The position numbers and the translations under genes were made by a program. Positions 8,801 to 17,678 of a stretch of 49,323 nt of DNA are shown here, in pieces. How positions within the stretch are numbered: the first letter of the stretch is position 1; each line of letters opens with the position of its first letter. This DNA comes from Ascoidea tarda (nom. inval.). Lineage: Eukaryota > Ascomycota > Saccharomycetes > Ascoideales > Ascoideaceae. The notes beneath the pieces were generated by a model. The model saw only the letters and a program-made list of their open reading frames with translations, made no database searches and was not told the DNA's origin. The stretch spans positions 1 through 49,323 of the forward strand of contig JAKTTS010000053.1 of assembly GCA_030560485.1 (NCBI GenBank), read 5' to 3'.

Positions 8801-9480
8801 AAGGTCCATTAGAATTGGCAAGGAGAACTAGAGTCATGATTTGGGACGATGAAATGGATGTTCCAGTTCATGTTCCAATTAATATTGTCTCAGGAAATAG
8901 TGAATATGGTTCAACAGATGCATCTACAGATTCAAATGATCCTGCTATAAATTCTCTTAAAGATAACATTAGATATCAAAACTCACCAGTTCATCAAGCA
9001 ATGATGCAAAAGAGTTCAAATATTGACACAATCCCTGAAGGTGATGCTGCTTCTATTGTTGACACCTTAAATAAATCTGAACCTATTAAGGAAAATCCAT
9101 TTGATAATAAAAATGTTCTTAAAAGCTCGGTAAAGAAGAAAGACTCCAAACCTGCTGTTCAAAATAATAAACAAAACATAAGAACAAAACCCAGTGAAAA
9201 TACTAAACTTTTGTCGAAAAATAGACAGACTAGATCTAAACCTGTTCAAAACAGATATCCTAATACAACAAATAATAGAATAACTAGAAAATCAAGAACC
9301 AGTCCATACACATTGAATAAGAAAAAACAGTCAGATAAGAAAAATATTAAGGAAAATCAAAAAATCAATGAAAACGAAATTGGTTTGTCATTTGCTCAGG
9401 ATAATCCAGCAACCAAGAGAGTTATTATTGAAAGATTAGAAACAGTCACATCAAAACCTCCAGTCTTTACATGGTGTTAG
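5872..9480 (+). CDS. LSB6: Type II phosphatidylinositol 4-kinase (Lsb6-like)
   Basis: Makes PI4P from phosphatidylinositol on endosomal/vacuolar and plasma membranes. The kinase fold spans about residues 590-980. Visible elements are the glycine loop GSSGSYFIYN (about 603), the ATP-binding Lys in VGVFKPKDEEP (about 620), the catalytic loop RNTDRGLDNW (about 834) and the metal-binding IDSGLAFPW (about 880). The palmitoylated CCPCC motif of animal PI4K2 is reduced to FPCFFGRSC. At 1202 aa it is roughly twice the S. cerevisiae protein (about 607 aa). The excess is a Ser/Pro/Lys-rich, probably disordered N-terminal half with two internal repeats (three copies of a 14-residue ITPPK-TTISRRNS unit and six of SKPI) and a basic C-terminal tail ending in Cys. 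The ATG is followed directly by an acidic, Ser/Thr-rich stretch and is the only sensible start. It converges with DUG2. Confidence 0.9.
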   Translation: MLGDNTKDFQSETPLTASTSDAIPSSKIVNGSNLEKPEKLEKSEKLEKSEKSEKSETPETPENNSAKKPLSLNKPELKSTTINTANGTSGINGNSKSNGVSKPNLNQKPSPINSKPAPTPRRLSTASLKTSPTRSFRRDITPPKTTTISRRNSITPPKSTTISRRNSITPPKTTTISRRNSITPPTSQPNSKSPTTKTSPASTNNNSRVSPPPVQRRGSRSSTKPIQQPISRRNSRVTPPPRLSRVPSSSSRVIPSPRRQSPPSPPKNHRVSPPLKISRPTTPSATSIKSSSKLIPKSPPVSNPKTQQIKIVSKSISKPIPKLSKTTTTPPTKPASKPISKPISKPISKPISKPISKPISKPPTKPVSKSVSKPQIKSQSTAKSNLNSKIQSKSSPKRNQITGFDRLNHVQNSISNPFDEDDEALSQLDNTLLPNKIIKNQPIAHSANIPKINNTNTKNNTKNNTKNNISRKFDSYVHEEETIGLLSNSAEDSSRGRGRSLMVHHTPQRSRSIMSLEIIGRWTREISAKFPRWYVSPKNIEGTPNEIQYSVFKPSPYIKPIKHLPPEGFENNGPIKKIDFTQIVENSIEAIEKLGYEPKRISAGSSGSYFIYNTEHKIVGVFKPKDEEPYGPLSPKWTKWIHRNLFPCFFGRSCLIPNLGYICEASASLLDRQLQSFIVPYTDTVFMSSDCFYYPYFTKRKHLKNNNALPKKVGSFQLFLNGYLEADQFFKKHPLPGTERGGWGILPFAPSVTEVPPVTTVSTTANSPEILDSNASVIDESHDDQLISNLTDNFTLYSDDLDQDPEFQWSPEVLQQFVEELEKLVILDYIMRNTDRGLDNWMIKAEWETVIDNSPIDPTSEVNEENIVRYKKVPRLRIGAIDSGLAFPWKHPDEWRSYPFGWLFLPISIIGRPFSERSRQHYLRLLTSTAWWEETALLFRQMFARDSDFKERMWKKQWAVIKGQAFNVVETLKCPEQGPLELARRTRVMIWDDEMDVPVHVPINIVSGNSEYGSTDASTDSNDPAINSLKDNIRYQNSPVHQAMMQKSSNIDTIPEGDAASIVDTLNKSEPIKENPFDNKNVLKSSVKKKDSKPAVQNNKQNIRTKPSENTKLLSKNRQTRSKPVQNRYPNTTNNRITRKSRTSPYTLNKKKQSDKKNIKENQKINENEIGLSFAQDNPATKRVIIERLETVTSKPPVFTWC
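6289..6426 (+). repeat. Three 42-bp tandem repeats inside LSB6
   Basis: Three consecutive 42-bp units, each encoding ITPPK-(T/S)-TTISRRNS, followed by a truncated fourth (ITPP). The units differ mainly at synonymous positions, so the protein unit is under selection. Each RRNS is a good basophilic (PKA-like) phosphorylation consensus and each TPP a proline-directed site. Confidence 0.85.
6877..6960 (+). repeat. 12-bp tandem repeat encoding SKPI
   Basis: Six near-perfect copies of TC(G/A)AAACCAATC (6877-6948), four of them identical in DNA, then a degenerate unit. They give (Ser-Lys-Pro-Ile)n at about residue 336 of the LSB6 product. DNA identity of the middle copies indicates recent slippage expansion. 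Confidence 0.85.
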
Positions 9481-10015
9481 TCAAGAATTGAGATAAATTA
9501 GCTTTCTTTTATTTTTATACTTATTTATTTTATTGGAAAGATTTGTTTGTTTTTATTTTTAGAAAAACCATGGGTGTTTTTTAGTCGATTTTTATTGTTA
9601 TATTTTGTTAAATTTCTTTTTTTTTTCAGTTTGTTTCATTTTTTTATTTTTTTTCGTTTTAAAAGGCATTTTTCCTTGATACTTATTTTTTAATTGATTA
9701 TTTTTATTTAGCTAAGCATATAACTTTCTAATGGAATTAATACAAAATAACATATACTACGAATGTTAAATAAATTCAGAGAAGCAAAAAAATTCTTATA
9801 TTTATATTTATAGTTTGCAGATGAACTGAAGTGTAAAATATGGTATAGCCAGAAAATGAAATAATTTTTGATGCAATATTTCAAATAAAAATAATACTTT
9901 AAAAGAAATAAAATGAAAAGAGAAATTAACAAAAAAATTTTTAAAAAAACATAAATAATAATGAAGTATAATATAATATAAGAATATAGTATAATTTTGT
10001 ATCTTAATTTGTTTT
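9481..10015. other. Convergent intergenic region LSB6/DUG2
   Basis: 535 bp between two gene 3' ends, very AT-rich with long T runs just after the LSB6 stop and A-rich sequence ahead of DUG2, as expected for two facing polyadenylation regions. No gene or repeat element is evident. Confidence 0.6.
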
Positions 10016-13000
10016 TCAGCTGCTTGGATTTCTTGATGGTAAAGATTTGAAAACACGTTTTAGAATATTTCTCAATTTAAATAAATTAGTTACACAAAGT
10101 CTCTCATTATTGAGATGTGCATTATCGGAAGATTGACCACAAGGAATTTGTGCTGCTGGAGCATTAAAGCATTTTTCTAGGAAACGAACAGAGGGAATCG
10201 AGCCACCTTCTCTAATGTATAATGGTTTGATTTTCCATTCTCTTTCAATTTCTCTATCAAGAATTTTGAAAGAATCATTATTTGGATCACCCAACCATGG
10301 TTCAGATTCGTGTAATATTTTGATATCCAATTCGTTGGGTGAATTTAACTTGCTATAAGAGATTTTCAAATAAGAAATTAAATTTTTTTTAATCTCTGTT
10401 ATATCTTGTTCTGGAACAACACGTAGGGATAATGAGGCCTCAACTCTTTGAGGTATAATAGTGGAATTTCCAGGACCAGAAAACTGAATGTTATGAACAG
10501 TTAAAGAAGGGAACCTCCATTTTTTCATTAGAGTTTCAATATCAAAATCAATCTGAGCTCTTTTAACAATATTTTCATAAAATGATTTTTCATCTTGTGT
10601 AACAGGTTTTATAGGATCATAAAAGTTTGGAATTAAAATTTTGTTATTATTATCATCAGAAGTTAGTTTTGATAATAGATTAATTAAGTCCATTGCAGGT
10701 TCTCTAGATACACCACCATCCACCCCAGAGTGTCTATCAGGTTTGTCGCTTGATATGGAGATAGAAGCACTGATAACGCCTCTTAAACCATAATTAAGAC
10801 AAGGAGTAGTGTCGTCTAGCCAGTAAGAATTGGATAATAAGATCCAGTCGATATTACCAATTAATTCTTTATTTTGTTGGATTACGTTTTGGAATCCAAA
10901 TGAACCACATTCTTCTTCACCTTCGATTATAAAGACGACATCTGAATGTAACTGGCCCAACTGAACTAGTTCAGCAACAGAATAGATAGCAGACAATAAG
11001 GGGCCTTTATTGTCAGTCACACCTCTACCATATAAATAACCATCTTGAGCTGTTAGCTCAAATGGGTCTGTTTCCCAACCGTTATCTTTATTGGCCTCAA
11101 TGACATCATAATGACCGTACCATAATATTCTAGGAATATTATTAATGTCATCTTGAGTTTTTGCATTCAAGTCTTTGTTGATTAGAATTTTATTCTTCTT
11201 TGCAGCTTTAAAGCAACCATAGACAATTGGGTTACCATCTGGCAAAGGAATTAATTTCGATTTTGCCCCAAATTTTTTGAATAGATTCATTAAAAAAATG
11301 GCGCAATTTCTGGAATCTTGAATAAATAATTCTGGATTTTTTGAGACTGTTTTAAAAGATACAAAATATGTTAAAAGTTCCAATAAATGATTGTTAGTTA
11401 GAGCGTTGTTTAACAGTAAAAGATTTTCCAATTTTTTTTTTTTTTTGACGAGAGTATTGTCAATACCATTTAAATCATTTTGGATATTAGAATCGTGATA
11501 ATCAAAGTTAGATCCTTCTTCGGGGTTTATGTTTAGGTTTGTGTTTGAGTTTGAATTGATAAGAGAAATCAAAGAAGAAGAATTATCACCATCAAGATTC
11601 CAAATAGCCACTGAGGCATCATTTGCAGCTGTGATTAGATAGGATTGGTTATTTCTTTTCATGACTTCGATACTTAAAACTCTGGTATCGTGTGCGATCC
11701 ATTTATTATTCGGATTGATATTGGTAAGAGTGTTGCTGTTGTCCGAGGAAGCAAATGAGGATAAGTCATATTTTGTTAGACCTAAATCGGTGCCTTTGAA
11801 TAGACAGTTGTTATAAACAGCTAGAGACATGATGTCGCCTTCTTTTTCATTTTTCAAGTATTGGATTAATTGTAAAGTGGACAAATCCCATATTTTGATT
11901 TGACCATTTGTTAAACCGCAATAGAGAAAGGAGGAGTTTTTGTAAAACGATAAGACGCTATCTTTGTTATCTAGGGAGAAAAGAAAGTTAATAGGACTTT
12001 TCTTTTGATTTGAAGATTTGCTATTTGAGGGATGTTTGGATAAAGACCAAAATTTGATTAACCCATCACCACCACCGGAGATTAGGATTTCGTCAAAGGG
12101 TTTGTTTGCGTTTAAATCTATGTTTGAAAATTCATCTTTTGAGTAAGTTTGCAAAGAGTAGACAAAACCATTGTGGGCATATGGAATTATGTTTTTTGAT
12201 GGGACCTCAATTAAGCTGTTACCGTTAGCATCAACAGTGATATCGATTGAAGAAGGAGAAACAGATAGAGGAGGAGATGATGATGACGAAGGACTGTTGT
12301 TGTTGTTATTATTTGTGTTGAGGGTGCTGGTGCTGCCATTGTTAAAATTAATGTTAGATGAGCTTAACAAGCTTTTATTTGGTAGACCAGTTGGACCTTT
12401 GGAATCAAAAAATTTATCGAAACGATTTAAAGGTAAAAACGAGGGATCGTTTTTAGGTAAAGTTTGAGATAAGTGGACGTATAAAATTGAAGCATTTTGG
12501 CAGCCAAAGAAAATTGTGTTTAAAGATGGAGACCAAGAAACACTAAAAATATCACCAACGTCGATTAAAGAATAGATCGTAATGGAGTTGTTATAATTCA
12601 ACGATGGAGAGTCTAGAACAATTGGCAAATTCCAGATTTTAATTAAGGAGTCAGAGGCAGAAGAAATTAAGAATTTTGAATCTTTTGATAGAGATAAAGA
12701 TAAAATAGAGCTATAATGACCAAGTAAGACTTTGATTAAATTGAAAGAATTTAGATCAAAAATTAGGATTTTGGAGTCTTGGGTTCCACAAATCAAGATA
12801 TTATTGATGGGATCAGATTTTATTGATAAAATTGAAAAATTGTGGTGCCATTTATGAATTAAAGAAGGGATTTTGCAGCCATCATTGATATTATTTGTGT
12901 TATTGTAATTGTTGTTGAAAATTGAAGAGTTGTTGGAATGAATAGACAAATTTGAAAAGGAATTATTCATCTGAGTGTATGGGGCATTATTTAACTCGTA

Positions 13001-13294
13001 AGCGTCATTAGCAGTGTTGTTATAATTAGGATTGTTTATTTGACCGTTACTGTTGTTGCTGTTGTTAAATTGATTTTTGTAAGTCAAGGGCAAATGACGA
13101 CTGGTTAGGACAGTGGGAGTAGCACTGATTTCAGGCAACCTCTTCTTCCTTAGGTTGTCAGTTATGGTGTTGCTGTCTTGACTAACTAGTGAAACAGTCA
13201 TCTTGTCCAACTCTTTGTTATACTCTTGACCAAACAGTCTGCTGAAGTCGACGTCCAGGAATTTGTTATCAAGAAGATCTTTGTCGCTGCTCAT
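10016..13294 (-). CDS. DUG2: Dug2-like WD40/M20 peptidase subunit of glutathione-degrading complex
   Basis: Dug2 joins Dug3 (glutamine amidotransferase fold) to cleave the gamma-glutamyl bond of glutathione in the cytosol, the gamma-glutamyl-transpeptidase-independent route. The order here is a disordered Asn-rich N-terminus (1-140), WD40 repeats (about 145-560; e.g. LVLLGHYSS-type and KIWNLP, KFWSLS, KIWDLS, AIWNLD blade ends), then an M20-family metallopeptidase domain (about 630-1090). M20 hallmarks are YGHYDVIEA (about 725, metal His/Asp), GRGVTDNKG, EGEEECGS (about 790), the dimerisation insert PDRHSGVDGG, and C-terminal REGGSIPSVRFLE with the final metal His in SSDNAHL. It is 1092 aa against about 878 in S. 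cerevisiae, with the extra length in low-complexity inserts. A TCACGTGA site lies 352 bp upstream of its ATG. Confidence 0.92.
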   Translation of the reverse strand: MSSDKDLLDNKFLDVDFSRLFGQEYNKELDKMTVSLVSQDSNTITDNLRKKRLPEISATPTVLTSRHLPLTYKNQFNNSNNSNGQINNPNYNNTANDAYELNNAPYTQMNNSFSNLSIHSNNSSIFNNNYNNTNNINDGCKIPSLIHKWHHNFSILSIKSDPINNILICGTQDSKILIFDLNSFNLIKVLLGHYSSILSLSLSKDSKFLISSASDSLIKIWNLPIVLDSPSLNYNNSITIYSLIDVGDIFSVSWSPSLNTIFFGCQNASILYVHLSQTLPKNDPSFLPLNRFDKFFDSKGPTGLPNKSLLSSSNINFNNGSTSTLNTNNNNNNSPSSSSSPPLSVSPSSIDITVDANGNSLIEVPSKNIIPYAHNGFVYSLQTYSKDEFSNIDLNANKPFDEILISGGGDGLIKFWSLSKHPSNSKSSNQKKSPINFLFSLDNKDSVLSFYKNSSFLYCGLTNGQIKIWDLSTLQLIQYLKNEKEGDIMSLAVYNNCLFKGTDLGLTKYDLSSFASSDNSNTLTNINPNNKWIAHDTRVLSIEVMKRNNQSYLITAANDASVAIWNLDGDNSSSLISLINSNSNTNLNINPEEGSNFDYHDSNIQNDLNGIDNTLVKKKKKLENLLLLNNALTNNHLLELLTYFVSFKTVSKNPELFIQDSRNCAIFLMNLFKKFGAKSKLIPLPDGNPIVYGCFKAAKKNKILINKDLNAKTQDDINNIPRILWYGHYDVIEANKDNGWETDPFELTAQDGYLYGRGVTDNKGPLLSAIYSVAELVQLGQLHSDVVFIIEGEEECGSFGFQNVIQQNKELIGNIDWILLSNSYWLDDTTPCLNYGLRGVISASISISSDKPDRHSGVDGGVSREPAMDLINLLSKLTSDDNNNKILIPNFYDPIKPVTQDEKSFYENIVKRAQIDFDIETLMKKWRFPSLTVHNIQFSGPGNSTIIPQRVEASLSLRVVPEQDITEIKKNLISYLKISYSKLNSPNELDIKILHESEPWLGDPNNDSFKILDREIEREWKIKPLYIREGGSIPSVRFLEKCFNAPAAQIPCGQSSDNAHLNNERLCVTNLFKLRNILKRVFKSLPSRNPSS

Positions 13295-13881
13295 TTGGCT
13301 GAATAAATAGGTGGGTTTGAAAGCAGATATTCAGGTATTTATACCGAGAGCAGGATGGTTGGGGATGTTGCAAATGACTAATAGCAGGGAAGACAGATAG
13401 AGGAATGTCTTGAATATTTCAATGGAATATGAAAAAAGTGTTTGGATTATGGCAAATAAAATTGGATATATAGATGAAGCAATTCACGTCGAATAAAGTG
13501 TGGAAATGTCAACTGGAGGTAAAAAATAATTATTTTTTGCTTCTTCACAGATTTTTTGTTCTTTTCATCCAAATGAGAACAAAAAAGTGGAAATGATGCG
13601 ATCCGCAGCCACGCAGTACCACGCAGTCTCCTGTAACTTATTTGGTCACGTGAAACGCACTTCCTCTCTCCTCGCGGCAGAACGGCTCTGCTCTTGACGG
13701 GGTCAATGCACGCATACTGCTGCATTCTGCCGCAGTGCATGCTGCTGCCACCATTCCGGATGCCATGTGCTGTTCGGCAGTGTTTGGTACTGGTAAAGCG
13801 GCTATTTTGCATCCCGATTGGTACAACGATATAATAGCGGTCGGAACGTGTTTTTATTTGGTCTTCGATGCTGGATGAGCA
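13295..13881. other. Divergent promoter region DUG2 / MNN1-like gene
   Basis: 587 bp shared by two divergent genes. The DUG2-proximal half is AT-rich; the half next to the mannosyltransferase (about 13590-13830) is GC-rich and contains the TCACGTGA palindrome and several CTGCNGC-type clusters. Open frames on the minus strand here (e.g. 13447-13812) have no recognisable content and are not called. Confidence 0.55.
13646..13653. promoter_or_regulatory. TCACGTGA, candidate Cbf1-type E-box
   Basis: A perfect 8-bp palindrome matching the Cbf1 consensus RTCACRTG (the sequence reads GTCACGTGA). In S. cerevisiae Cbf1 with Met4/Met28 activates sulfur-assimilation genes, and glutathione breakdown by Dug2-Dug3 releases sulfur amino acids, so control of DUG2 is plausible. 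It is 352 bp from the DUG2 ATG and 228 bp from the divergent gene's ATG. Pho4 or another bHLH factor could use the same site. Confidence 0.5.
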
Positions 13882-16701
13882 ATGGCTTACTACAGACTCG
13901 GCTTTCGCAGCAGAAAGCTCCTATCTCTGGTGGTCTTGTTGGCTATAGTGACGCTACTCTACCAGCTGTTTTGCGTCTGGTTCAGGGATTCTCGAAACAC
14001 AGACCAGTTATTTGGCAGCCACACCAGCGATGGCCGTAATGGCCTTGCTTATCGGAGGGAGATAAAGTTGGAGAAATTCAATCTGATTTCTGTTGTTTAT
14101 GAATCCATTTTAAATGATTACTCATTGTCTCAGTTTTTAGGTCTACACCACAACCAAAAGTGCAACTTGTATTTCAATACGTTAACCGAGAATAACGTCG
14201 ATTGGAAGTTTTTCAATTACTCAAGCACAATTCCTTTAAATGATTCCATTACTTACTCGGACTATAGTTATCGAAAATCGATATACAATGGACTATCAAA
14301 ATACGTTAATGAAAACTTGAATGACAGCGAAACTGATAACAAGGAAAAAATTAAAGAGCTTGAATCACAGTATGGCAAAATATTGGATAATAATAACAGA
14401 ATTGAAAAAAGAATGGTCGATTCAATTAACCACTTGAGGATATTTGCCAGTTGTTATTTAAATCAAAATTTGCAAAATTCGAAACCCAATAAACCTGAAA
14501 CTAGAACTATCAAGTCTCTAAATATTCTAAATCACAAAGACGTTCAATTATTATTAACAAAATCAACCAAAAACATTCAACCACATTTATTCAAAACCAC
14601 TGATTCAACAAACACAAATTGTTCAATAATTGAATCAAACTTATTTCCCTGGTTTTCAAAAATCTTACCAACTTATACAAGATGGACAAATCAATCCACG
14701 CCTATTAATCAATTGCCTAAAATTGACGATTACTTGCCAAACAACAAACTATTTAATATCGAAGATCAACTCCGTTTCAATTACAAGTACAATTTGTCTT
14801 CACTCAACACTTATGCTTATCATGCTCTGATAAATTTAGATTCCTTGGTCGATAATTCCTACCAGCAGTTTGATCTAAATACTCCCAATACAAATAACAT
14901 AAATATCTTTAACAAAAATGATACTAAAATTTTTAATGAAAATGGTCTATATACTGCTAATGAAAGCGACCAAAAAAATGAAAAGACTGACATCTTGAAC
15001 AATTTATACAAAAATGTTTACGACATGAATTATTACAGCAAAATTAAAATATTTAATGACAACACTCACGACAACAATAATGATAACATCAAAATAAATA
15101 AAAACTTTGATTCCTGTATAATGAGTCACATTAAAAACTCCTTAAATGGCAAGGGCATTGCATTATCTGCTTCTGACGAACATCTAGATCAAATTATCAG
15201 TTTAATAGCCCTATTAAGAGCTTTAGACAACAATTTACCTATCCAAATTGTTCACAAAGGTGATTTGTCTCAGCAAAGTATAACAAAAATTATCAAAATC
15301 TCAAGAGATTTATCAAATACATATTTAATATCCAAAAAAAATTTATCAACTTATAACTCCCTAATAAATTATTTGGAAAATTTACTACTTGAAATTCAAA
15401 ATAGTGATGAAAATCCTCAACAAGAAAAAAATAAACTATATGATTTACTTTTAAAATCAGTTCAAAGATTTAATGTTAAAACGATTCTACCCCCTCAAGA
15501 GGTTTGGTTTGTTGATGTTTCAAATTCAATTGATCCCAATTATAAAGGCTACTATAAAAAATTTTCTAACAAAATGCTAGCCTATTTTTTCTCGTCATTT
15601 AAACATGTCTTATTGATGGATGTCGATACTGTCCCACTAATCAATCCAATTTTCTTCTTTAACCACAAATACTACTCAAATAGTTTTAAAAACAACCAAG
15701 CCTTTTTTTTCAAAGATCGAGAAACTGAAGATAAACATGATATATCTGACTCATTTTTTTACAAAAAACTAATGCCCAACAAAATAGACCAGCTTTTGTT
15801 TGATATTCCATTAGTGTCGAATTTTACATTGAATAACCATTTTTTACACGATGATAAAAATTGGCATTTTTTCATGGAAGCTGGAATAGTCTCAATTAAT
15901 AAAAAAAAACATTTTTTGGGAACATTAGCTTCAATGCAATTATTATTCTGGGAACCTGCTTACGCAAGAGTTCATGGCGATAAAGAATTATATTGGTTAG
16001 GTTTATCAATGGCTGGCGATGAGAGTTACAGCTTCAATAATAAAGCCGCAGGAGGTGTTGGCTCATTAAATATGGATTTTAAAAGTACTAACTCCAAAAA
16101 ACTATGTTCAATTCATCCTGCTCATATTTGGGGAGGTTTTAGTAATAGTTTTAATAATTTTAATAATTTTGATAATTTTGATAGTGGCCATTATGATGAT
16201 CATGATGATTATGAAAATGAGATTTATTACAATGCAGTTAATGATAATCTTTATGACAATTACAACGACGTTGAAGAAAATCAATTATTATGGATTAATT
16301 CTGGGTTTCAAAATTGTAAAAAAGATGGAGCATGGGAAAAAGATATTGAAAAGAATGAGTTTAAAGATAATTTTAAAGATTCTAATGAATTAAAGAAGTT
16401 TTATTTCAATTCAATTAAAATTGAGAATTTAATTATACCGCCTAGCCCAGACGAGTATCTTCAAACCAGAAAATCTCAAAACTTTCAAGAAAATAAAATT
16501 GAAAACGAGCCAGATAAGGGATGGGTCAAAGGTGATACTTGTGATAGTTATGTTTGGTGTACATTTGATAAGGTCGATGGAATCAGCGAGGGTATTAGTA
16601 TTGAGTTTGACAATTTATCAAGGCTTTATTTTTATTTTTTGGGAGAAATATGGCAGTGTGGTAAGGATTTTGCAATTGAGAATTTTTTGAATGATAACTA
16701 A
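13882..16701 (+). CDS. Alpha-1,3-mannosyltransferase, MNN1 family (GT71)
   Basis: A type II Golgi membrane protein that should cap N- or O-linked mannan with alpha-1,3-mannose. The start at 13882 gives a short cytosolic tail MAYYRLGFRSRK, then one membrane anchor (LLSLVVLLAIVTLLYQLF, residues about 13-30) and a long lumenal domain. The GT71 catalytic core is recognisable from GIALSASDEHLDQIISLIALLRALDNNLPIQ through HVLLMDVDTVPLINP with the DxD metal motif at about residue 579. Further on are MEAGIVSINKKKHFLG, WLGLSMAGDESY and CSIHPAHIWGG. Between the core and the C-terminus sits an insertion of NF/ND repeats (FNNFNNFDNFD then Asp/Tyr/Asn-rich), unlikely to be catalytic. At 939 aa it is longer than S. 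cerevisiae Mnn1 (about 762). I cannot decide between MNN1, MNT2, MNT3 and MNT4 orthology, so no symbol is given. Confidence 0.88.
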   Translation: MAYYRLGFRSRKLLSLVVLLAIVTLLYQLFCVWFRDSRNTDQLFGSHTSDGRNGLAYRREIKLEKFNLISVVYESILNDYSLSQFLGLHHNQKCNLYFNTLTENNVDWKFFNYSSTIPLNDSITYSDYSYRKSIYNGLSKYVNENLNDSETDNKEKIKELESQYGKILDNNNRIEKRMVDSINHLRIFASCYLNQNLQNSKPNKPETRTIKSLNILNHKDVQLLLTKSTKNIQPHLFKTTDSTNTNCSIIESNLFPWFSKILPTYTRWTNQSTPINQLPKIDDYLPNNKLFNIEDQLRFNYKYNLSSLNTYAYHALINLDSLVDNSYQQFDLNTPNTNNINIFNKNDTKIFNENGLYTANESDQKNEKTDILNNLYKNVYDMNYYSKIKIFNDNTHDNNNDNIKINKNFDSCIMSHIKNSLNGKGIALSASDEHLDQIISLIALLRALDNNLPIQIVHKGDLSQQSITKIIKISRDLSNTYLISKKNLSTYNSLINYLENLLLEIQNSDENPQQEKNKLYDLLLKSVQRFNVKTILPPQEVWFVDVSNSIDPNYKGYYKKFSNKMLAYFFSSFKHVLLMDVDTVPLINPIFFFNHKYYSNSFKNNQAFFFKDRETEDKHDISDSFFYKKLMPNKIDQLLFDIPLVSNFTLNNHFLHDDKNWHFFMEAGIVSINKKKHFLGTLASMQLLFWEPAYARVHGDKELYWLGLSMAGDESYSFNNKAAGGVGSLNMDFKSTNSKKLCSIHPAHIWGGFSNSFNNFNNFDNFDSGHYDDHDDYENEIYYNAVNDNLYDNYNDVEENQLLWINSGFQNCKKDGAWEKDIEKNEFKDNFKDSNELKKFYFNSIKIENLIIPPSPDEYLQTRKSQNFQENKIENEPDKGWVKGDTCDSYVWCTFDKVDGISEGISIEFDNLSRLYFYFLGEIWQCGKDFAIENFLNDN

Positions 16702-16991
16702 AACTGGATATATATATAACATTTTTGAATAGAATAAATATATATTACAAATTAATAGTTTTATATAAAAATTTGTGTAGAAGTAAAAAAAAAAGAAAAA
16801 ATCAATTAAATAATAACTAAAATTATAATTTGAAAATTGAAAAAACTTTGATAAGATAATAATATTAAGAATTAATAATAATAATAGTTATAATGATAAG
16901 TGATAAGTAATAATTTAATTTTTTTTACAAGTTAGCAAAAAAGTAAGGTTAGGATTGAAATTGAAATCGTGACAGATTGAAATGGATTCCG

Positions 16992-17022
16992 AATAAATAA
17001 ATAAATAAATAAATAAATAAAT
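16992..17022. repeat. AAAT microsatellite
   Basis: About eight uninterrupted copies of AAAT in the non-coding region between two convergent genes. Confidence 0.85.
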
Positions 17023-17592
17023 AGATTAAAAAAATAAAACCAAGAATCAAAGAAAAAAATAAGAAAAGAAAAAAACAAACTTAGTATAAGACTCATTAAG
17101 TTACAACCAATAGAAACTAAAGGAGAAAAATAAAGTAGTATCATTAAGGGAATAAAAGGTGAGAAAAAAAAAGTGTAAGCGGACAAAAAAAGAGATAAAA
17201 GTAACTTTAACATCAAGGAATAGATTGACAAAAACTGACCAAAAAAAATAATTTAAAAAGATTTAAAAAAATTTAGAAAAATTTAAAAAAATTTAAGAAA
17301 TTTAAAAATTTAAAAAAAAAGAGAGAAGTAAACAATTGAAAGTCCTTAAGAAAATAATAAAATTAAATTAAATTAAATTAGAATCTTAAAGAACAAAATG
17401 CTTAATAAATAAAAATAAGGAGTGGTATCCATAATAAATAAGATTATGTATAAGAGAAATGATTATGGGATATTGGATGACTAAGTGATTGAATAGTTGA
17501 ATAAAAGATTGAATAAATTGATGAATAATTGAATAATAAAGTGATTTGGAGGCTTTGTGATTGAATAAATTATTAAGGAATTAATTAGTGAT

Positions 17593-17659
17593 GAATGAAT
17601 GAATGAATGAATGAATGAATGAATGAATGAATTAATTAATTAATTAATTAATTAATTAA
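17593..17659. repeat. Compound GAAT/TAAT microsatellite
   Basis: About ten GAAT units (17593-17632) pass directly into about seven TAAT units (to 17659), ending some 20 bp before the stop codon of the 437-aa minus-strand gene. The switch by one base (G to T) without phase loss suggests the second array grew from a mutated copy of the first. Confidence 0.85.
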
Positions 17660-17678
17660 CTATTGATGAGTGAACAAA

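Larger units (their letters stand above)
16702..17678. other. 977-bp convergent intergenic region, A-rich with microsatellites
   Basis: Lies between two gene 3' ends. The plus strand is extremely A-rich and C-poor over most of its length, with AAAT, GAAT/TAAT microsatellites and a cluster of AAATTTAAA-like repeats around 17245-17320. Several A/T-only stretches would melt easily. No gene is seen on either strand; a 99-codon frame at 16932-17231 (minus) encodes only Leu/Phe/Ser low-complexity and is rejected. Confidence 0.6.

Noticed and set aside
13447-13812. 121-codon minus-strand frame in the DUG2/MNN1-like promoter
   Set aside because: Content looks random and it overlaps other frames in the same GC-rich patch.
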